From Pithys albifrons albifrons (lineage: Eukaryota; Chordata; Aves; Passeriformes; Thamnophilidae): DNA of 64,000 nt. Below the pieces are notes generated by a model, which was given only the letters and a program-made list of their open reading frames with translations, did not search any database and was not told the DNA's origin. The stretch spans positions 10,420,965 through 10,484,964 of the forward strand of contig NC_092459.1 of the NCBI RefSeq assembly GCF_047495875.1, given 5' to 3'. Made by a program: the position numbers and the translations under genes. This document shows, piece by piece, positions 42,601-51,600 of the stretch (position 1 is the stretch's first letter; the number at the start of each line of letters is the position of its first letter).

Positions 42601-45600
42601 CTTGTATACACATATATATGTGTAAACATACATGTACATGTATGTATTTGCATATAAATGAAATAAATGGCAGGAAGGTAAACCAGGAGTGTAACCAGTA
42701 TTCAGAGGAAGAGGGCCGAACACCTTATGTATCTGCTGGAATCATCAATACAAAGAACAATTCTGTTTCACTGACACAAATGCCTTATATTTTCTGGAAA
42801 TCCATAAATGCATCTCTCTGAGCAGAAAGTTATTAAAGAGATGTTAATAAAATGGATATGGGTGTAGATGCCTGTGTTTTTTATGGAATTTTATGGAATT
42901 TTAGTATCTAGGAACATCCATAGGCTGTAGTACTCTGTTGTGCTGGAACAGTTAGACATGCATATATATGATTCAGAAACTTATTCAAGGTTTTATCAGA
43001 GTTGAGTAAACTCATTAATTACCTTCAATATCATTTCAATTTGGATATTTGAAGCAATTTTCATTATGCTTGGGAATTTACATTCAAAAATTTCTCCAGT
43101 ATAGCTTTTCTTTTTTTCCCTCTTAGTTGAGGTTGATTGTCTCTTTAGAATCGAAAGCAGGTAGACAATTGACCTGGCAGGTTTATATGTTGCTGCATTG
43201 AGGTTTTTTCTTTCTGTTTAATGCAGCTTCTTGGCATATCATGTTTCAGACTGTTACACTATGAAATGAGTTCTGTATATTTGCTAATTCTATCTTTTTG
43301 TTCTCTCCCCCCTGACTTAATAGGGATTTATAGCTTTTTTCATTTCTTGCAATGACACAGGAGGAAACATAGCCAAGAATTTACTCACTGTTTAGGTCTT
43401 CCTTTGAAACAGACATCTGAAATGTTAAAAAAGCAGTATATTCAATAACTCAGTTTCTCTGACTTAACTGAATCCTATAACTGCAATCCCCATAGTTATA
43501 CTTCAGCTAATTCCTGGTGCTTCACCTTCATTGTCCTGCACAGAATTTTAGTTCCTTCAAAGAAAAAAAGATGCTCCAAACTGTAAGATTTTTTTTTCCT
43601 TTCCTTTTACTCTTTTCATTTTCACTTACCACCTGATTAACTTATAGCATCCTTTTCTCATGGAGTTGACAAATGTTCTTTTTTCTCACCTATTGATACC
43701 ATTTCAAATTGGTGCTCTAAATGTAAATTTCCTTATATTGACTCGACTGAGATTTTTCTAGCGTACACATGTTTGGGCATCTCTCTGTTGCATTCAAAAT
43801 GTCTATCTGTAAGTATATCAGTTTTCCTTTTCAAAGCTCTAGTGATGTTTTTCTGCCTTCTCTTACCTTTGTCTAATATTGAATCATTAGTCTCCACTAC
43901 CATTTCTTTCTTTATATCAGCCAACATCAGATGGTCATAGTTTTCCATCAGTCTTCTCATGATGAACTCTTCTCTAGAAATGTCTGAGATAATTTCATTT
44001 TGATTAAGATTTTCCTCCAGATTTTTTTCCCCCTGAAACTTGGAGAAATCATGATAGCAGCTGGTTCTGTATCTCTACAGACTGCATAGCAATGTGTGGT
44101 TTAAGATTGCTGTCATATTGACTTCGATATAACTTTTCTCCAAGTTTGTGGTGGTCCTACTCTGAAGGAAATTCCTGAATCCTGTCATAAAGACACACAT
44201 AATTATTCTGTAGGAGGTAATGCATTTGCACAAGCTTTCTGTCAGCTTGTCGCTGTTGATTGAACTCATGGAATCCATTGCAGAAATTATCCTTTGCAAG
44301 CTACAATGATGATTCCAACATACCAGTTTATTTTTAAGCAAAATGCTAAGTTTCAGGAATCCTCACCATTTTTATTGTGTGTTACAAATGCCTAAACAAA
44401 CTAATCTTGTGCTTCTCCAGGACCATATCTCAGTAAGAAAATTAAACTCTTGATTCATGAAAAGTCTTCCAGAATATTATTGCTAAAATTATTAAATTAA
44501 AATATAATGCTTAGTCATGAGATGCCATGTTGTGTATAAGCAGTAGAAACAATAACCATCAATCACCTTGTAAATAACCTCTGACTTAAAATATGCATTA
44601 CAACTGTTATAAATCATTATATTTTACATATCTGAATATGAAAGCATAATTACTGCAAAGTGGCACATCAATACGAAAGAAATTCACAGTTTCAAGTTTC
44701 CTTGAAAATGAACTCTCTGTAGAAGAGCAGACATAATTTCTAGAGGAGATTGTGTGCAAATTATAGGAATGATTTTCTTGAAGGTTGCTTAAAGAAAAGA
44801 AAATTTCACATTAACAGAGTACTGGTATCTGTGGTTTTGCATTTTCCCCAGGCAGTAGATCTGGAAAAAGACAGGATCTTCTAAAACATTTGTGTATATT
44901 AATTTTGTAGGTAACACATTTTTATCACTGTTGGTTAGAAATTATTAGAGAATCATAATTATTTATCCTCCTGTCCTTTAGCTACAGACCCAAAATGTCT
45001 AGTCCTCTGTCAGATCTACAGGTGTTAAGTAGATGTCTTAGTTATTGCTGTATATCTCAGGCAGTCATCAAAGCCCGTGTTTCAGCAGCTGCATCAAATG
45101 CATTTGTATGCTTAAGGCTGGGTTACTTTTTCGGTTCCAGTGATGTTATGGCCCTAGTAAGAGTCTAGACATCCATCAACTCCTGAACTTCAGTGTTGCA
45201 TCTTGAGGTGAATCTTTTCCATAGTCTCTCACTTAGGGTCTGGTTTCCATTTGGACTGGTTCATTAGCTGTAACAGCCATTACCACAAAAAAAAAAAAAG
45301 CCCCAAAGTAAAACCCTCCAAGGCACAAAACATAAATGTAAAATATAAATAGTGTGAATACTGATGTAAAAGAGACTATTTTGAATTCCTGTTTTCCAAT
45401 GGAAATACCAAAAAGAGGAAAAGGAAGGCTAATGCATGGTGTTCTACTTTATGAACAGACTGTTCCATTTCATTTCCTTTCCTTCATCATCTTGGTGTAT
45501 GACTCTTAATGCACAAGATGTATTCAGTGTGTTTTTGCATGTTCTAAGCCTTGTACCATGACTAATTGTCATTAAAAACAAAGAAAAAAACCCAAACCCA

Positions 45601-48600
45601 TGTTGCAGATGTTCTCATTTATTACTGTCTCTTCATTTACTTATCTAAAAAAAAATAGTTGGCTTTGTTATTTTCCTTGCATTGGACTATTTGGAATTAT
45701 ATATGTGTATGTATGAGCATAGGTGTATGTATATAAATATTTAGTTTATATGTACAAATATATAAAAATATTTTAGCTGTTAATTTAGAGTATCCTGATA
45801 ATTTAGAATTTGTTGGTTATCATTTTTTACATCAATTAGATTCATACAAAATTTTAAGGTGCTAATTGAGCTGCTAGTTAAGAACTTGTTGTTGCTATTA
45901 TTATTATTTTGTTTTTAATCAAAAGTGCTTACTTTATAAACGATGTGGGGAAGAAAATATAGAAGAAAATAATTTCCCCCAAACACTCCCTCAAGCCCCT
46001 CAAAATATAATTTCCTCTGGAAGATACAATTAAAGGATACTGTTAAAGTTGCTTTCTTAAGATGAGTTCTCCACAATATTTAAGAAATTATTTCTTTTAT
46101 GAGAAATTGATTCAGGATAGGAAAAAGTTCCAAGTACGCAGAGGAATGGCTTTTCAGAAAACAGAATTCCTATTTGTGCAGAAAAGACTTTAATTACTTG
46201 TGAGAGTTGAAATTCTTTTTAGGAAAAAATCAATAGAGTTTATCTGATAGTAGTAGGGCTATAGAAGCATTCACACCTGCATACAAGTTAGGTCATTAGT
46301 TTTCACACTACTGAAGGAGGTTTATTTAAAAACTGTTTTGCTCAAAAATGATTGAGAACTTGGGTGGGATTGTTTTTTCTGGTTCTGTTTTGTTTTGGTT
46401 TATTTTCCCTCCATGAAGAATCAGTTATGTGTCCTGCAGCATCTACTTGAAAATGAAGGCAGAGAGAGAAATTAGTATTCTGTATGTAGCATTTAAAATA
46501 AATTACAAAAAGCTTGCTTTCTAAGTACTTAGAAGGTTATATTTAAAAAACACATGAAAAAGAAATTCTCCCCATGCATCCCAAGCCACCAGACCTAGGG
46601 TCTTCTGTTGATTTTAATTTTTCAGAGCATTAAAAATGCTGATATGTTATACTTGGCATGTACTTTGTTCCTTTGGTGAAGCAAGAGCTGAAATTCCTAG
46701 TTTAGCCAGTGAGTTCATTAGTGGAGCATTTGGGACATGCACAGTAGAATTTCAGAAAAGATTAAAAAAATATTGAAGAGCAGGACTTAAGATGAACCTG
46801 CTACTTCAGTGGTCAGCTTGAGGCAGTGATTTACTACACTCTGCAGCAAAAGGTAGTAAAACCAAGGCTGTGTGTGTGACATTCTACCTGATTGAGGCTG
46901 ATGTGTTTTGTCACTGAGCCTATGGTGGGATGTATTTCTCTTGAGTATAACTTGGCATCCTTAGGCTCTGATGTCTGAAATTTTGTCTTGAGTTAGAAAG
47001 TTGTAAGCTAATATCTCTCATATAGAGTTAGAATTGTGCTATTTCACTATACTTAAGTGTATGGGGAAGTAAACAGAGTTGTTTGGGACATGCATTGGAT
47101 GTATAGCTGTTGAAGTTTGCTGTATGGAGGAAAATACTTCTTTTCTGTTGCTGAAGACAGTGTTTTTACATTAGTATGTTAATTACGTATTTATGTCTAA
47201 TTTGCAAGCATTGTAAAGCATGCAGTTAACACAAACCTACAAGAACTGAAGTAGCACAAATCAGCCAACATGGATGCTGTGGGTATTATTTAAATGCTTT
47301 GTGTGAGGAAATGCTGGTAGAGGAAGCCCCATTTGTGGAACATTGTCTTCTGCTCTGAAGAATGGGGTTTAGTGTGAGTTCACTAAATGAAAGTAAACCT
47401 GCATGTATGTAGAAGTGATTTTCAACTGAGAATAGGCTGGGGTTCTGCTTGTAGTCTCTTAGATTGGCTGTATTCAGTATTTTGTGTGCCAAGTGCAGAA
47501 TTTCAAATCTTGATGATATTTTTCGTTTGGTCTAGAGATGAATATTTACATCTCTACCATTTCCCCTACTGAGAATGCAATTTAATTAATAATACCACTT
47601 TACAAATACAAGATTGTTTCTAGTATCAGATTTCTTGAATTATTGAAGATTAATTTTAGTATGCTTGATGTCCACATTTGTAGACAGATGATTATTTTAA
47701 TGAAAGCATTCAATAATAATGTAGAACATTGCTGTTTAAACTTTGGAACTAAAACCAGCTGCTGTCTATGGAAAGAAGAGGTTATAACTGAGTGTTCTGC
47801 TGATCACGTTATTTACTTCAGATGGACACTCCTAAATGACTTTCAGCTTGTCTTGTGTTATTTTTGGCAGCTGCTGCGTAATGATTATTAAAATACGTGC
47901 CTGATCAATAATTCATTTATTTCGCTTAATGTCATTAACCTAATTATAGCAGGAGTCTAACACTTGCTATTGTGTGTTGGGTATACTCACAGGATGAAAC
48001 CAGCGTCTCCTCTAGCCAGTCTGCTGATTTGTTGTACTGGACGACATCCAAAACCATGGAGGTGTTGTCTAACACAACTCTGACTACCAAAGCCGTGCTG
48101 CATGCTGTCAGTGATGGGCAGTGGTGGAGGAGATCATTAACTTACCTGCGACCGTTGCATGTAAGGGGCTGCTGATGTGTCCCAGATGTTTATGTGTGTG
48201 CTGATACATTAGCCTAACATGTAGGCTCCTTTATAGATGTCTGATAATGGACACCTTAAATTAACAAATGAAATAGAGGTACCCGGGGATTGTTTGCAAG
48301 CAAATGCCAATGAGAAAAAGTGCCTAAAGCTGTTTCCTTTCCTTGTATTCAAATAGATTTTCTCCTGTTTTCTTAGCGTAGTGTAAGAAGGCATTGATAA
48401 AATTTAGCACAACATCAGAACTTTGGGGAACAAAGCACAGTAAAGCCCCCTCTTTAAATACTGTCATCTTATATTCAAAGCTGTTCCTTTTCAGTTTCTC
48501 ATTTGTACCTTCTCTATTTCAGTGAGTTTTCTGTAATGTTTGTGATACTAGTTTTTCTGATACTAGTTTTAAGCATGATTCTCTTTCCTTTTTAAAGAAT

Positions 48601-51600
48601 GCTGAACCTCACTCAGCATGAGTTTATGAAAGATGTCTCGTCTTGGTCCCTTCTGAATTCAATGATATTTTAATTTTACAGTTGTTCCCTGTCTAAGCAA
48701 TGGTTACAGACTTTTTTTACTTTTCCTAGGGTCAAGAATTTGGAGATGCATTAAAAAATGGGCGTGGAGAAAATGCTACTGTGGAAAAACAAGGCTGTCA
48801 TCCATTTTATGAGTCTCTAATTGCTGATCCATATGTTGCAGAAGTAAGTTGCCATTACAGAACTTGGAAGTGTTAAAAGTACAGATTTTTGATTTTTTGT
48901 GTGACTTGAAATTTTGTGCAGTAGTAAGAAAAAAATCCAGAATTAAACAGAGGAAAGCAAATGTGGGAATTAAGGTAGAGAATTGAATCTGATGCAAGTG
49001 GTCTAAATATAAAGGCAGGCAGGGTGTAGTGCACATGTGCCAGTTACCTTCTTTTACTTTTAGTCTGAAATCAGCTATGGCACATACCACAACAATTCTT
49101 CGGAAAGCTTTGCTGAAGTGTTGCTGAGAACAGAGAAACTGACAGAAACCAAGAGCGAAGGAAAAGACCTACTTCCAACTACAGAAGGTATGGGTATATG
49201 TATATTTGCTCCTGTGTTTACTAGATATTGAAAATATAGAAGTATCTGTGGATGGATTTAAGTATGAAGAATTGCACACAACAATCTGAGATATTGTCTG
49301 GGTGTTTTGTTAAAATTGTGATGTGGTTCAACATCTCTCATTAAGAGGTCTTGGTAGAAGTAGCCGCAGAGTTTTCAAGAGAATCAGTATTTTTAAGAGG
49401 AGTTGCTCAGTAAAGATTTGGAAATATTAAATTTGTTTTTAAGTAAGCAGAAAGCATTATTTGGGGGCTGGCAAAGATATGAACATTGTGGGAGGAATTG
49501 TCAAAGGTTTCCTGAATATTACCACGTTACATGTATTTAAATGGGAATTTGTGACTCGGAGTTAGTTATTTGTATATATTCCTGCATATTCATTTAGTCA
49601 GATTCTATGTGCTTGTGTACACAGCTTTCAGCATAGCAGGCTCATTATAGTATTTTATTTTCTAATTAATGCTTAAATGCCGCTTCTGGAATCGTCAGAA
49701 CTTTGTCTTCCACTGAAATGTCAACATTTTGTAGGTTATAGTTAATAATTTGTTAACTGAAACAGTTTCACTTTAAAAAAAACAGACTACACAAAGCCAC
49801 CTGTGGTTGTTTGTCTTTCCTTTTGGATGTCCCCTGCTGGTTTAAGAAATGAACCGTTTAAATATTTAGATGCTGTTTGTGTCTTTTGAAGGAAGATATC
49901 TGTATTATATTTGACTCTGTGGTAAATGTTGCCATGAAAAACGATTATATGAAATCACTTGCAATATGAGAAAATTTCAAGTGAGATTTTCTTCATAAGC
50001 CACATACTTTTATTTCAACTGTTTAGTGAAAACCAACCTATTTGTCTTAGAACTGTATGACTGTGAGATAGGCTTGGTAGGTTGAAGCATGGTGCTAATA
50101 ACACTGAGGTTATGGTTTTGATCCTTGTAAGGGCCATTCAGTGAAAAGCTGGGCTTGATCCTTGTGGGTCCCTTACAACTCAGAGTATTCTGTGAAATCG
50201 GATTCAGTAGTTTGAGATACGTGATGATATTTCTACAGATAACCTGTGTAAGTCTAATAAAACAACATTGTGAATTAGAAAAGGTTAGCAACAGCTTTAT
50301 ACAAGTGGGGATGTACGTGTATTTTGTTCCTTTCAGGCTCTCTTAATGCAAAAATACTATAAAATCAGTACTTATGATCTCATTTGTTTTATGCTGAAAT
50401 CCCATAGGCTTTTAGCTTTGATTCCTGTGTCTTAAAGGAGGGGGAGGCAAGGATTAAAACATATTCATTGCTTTCTTAGGGAAAATGATTTAATTGGCAG
50501 CTCTTTGGTAATACTTCCTGCTCCAGCTTGAGTAATTGGAAGTGGTTGTTTACAATTCAGTGGCTGCCTTTGAGATGGAAATTTCAGTGTTGGGGATTTT
50601 CGCCTGAAGAAGAACAGAAATTTTAGATTCTAACTGCAGTTTTTGAGCTTCTGTGTTCTTCCTCTTAAGTGTGCAGCCTGATGTTTTTACCATTTTAATA
50701 CTTCTGTTCTCTCCCACCACTTCTATAGCCAATCTGAATTTCACTTAGAAGTCCCTCCAACTGTGCTGTGGAACAGAGTTCTGTGTTTTCCTCAGGAAGG
50801 CTGTGTTTGTTCTGTACTCAGCAGTCCTGCTGTGTGACACCTTTTGGAAACAGTAAACAGTTACTTAGACATAAGTCTAACATAGCTTTCTGTAAATAAA
50901 GGGATTAGTAATTTGCTATTTGTAATGTTTTCAGCCCTGGATTAGTGGCATTGGATCTCGCCTCTTCCCCTTCCTTAAAGTGTTGCTTTAGCAATTCTCA
51001 TGAAAGTCCTTATGATGGGTTAACACATTCAGGAATGTGGAACTTGAAAATGTGTGTATTAATTGCATACTGCTAAAATATAAAATTAAAAAATCACACA
51101 GATGTTATTCCCATTTATTATTCTGCAGTTTTCTTGTTTTCAGGGTTACTGTATGGTTTGGGGGGGATTTTGCCATAAATGCTATTATGTGGTGCTAGCT
51201 GCTGTACGAGTAACTAATGAACTTAGCAAATTTTGGTTTATTTTGCTGACAAGTAGATAGATTAGGTTCTAAACGCAAAGTAAACCCAAGACAGTAGGTC
51301 ATACCTCTTAATCCTCAGGAGTCTTAGAACAAGTAATAGCTTAATATTTTCCATGATTTTGTAATTGCTTGAGGTGATGGCTTTTTTAACTGCAATATGT
51401 AATTTTAAGTTTAGTGAGATTTTTTTTTCCAAACGCTAAAAGAACAATTGAAGACTCAAAGCAGTTTTTATGCTTTTTGCGGGGAAAAACCCCAGACATG
51501 AAATTTGAGTTGAAACCTAGGTATTCACAAATTCCAGTTTTCACAAATAAACCTTTTCTTCTTACATTGCTGTTCAAGTAGGCTTGTGGCATAAAGACCT

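Larger units (their letters stand above)
41627..47992 (+). other. NBAS intron 18 (6.4 kb)
   Basis: It holds a purine-rich tract (about 42395-42482), an imperfect TG/TA tract (42545-42660), and the decayed coding-like stretch listed at 43640-44440. Another TA/TG-rich piece is at 45695-45770. The last 120 bases before exon 19 contain closely packed ATTA/TAAT words. No CR1 was recognised. Confidence 0.65.

Noticed and set aside
48776..49090. 104-codon minus-strand open frame
   Set aside because: Antisense shadow of NBAS exons 20 and 21, whose sense translation matches the family.
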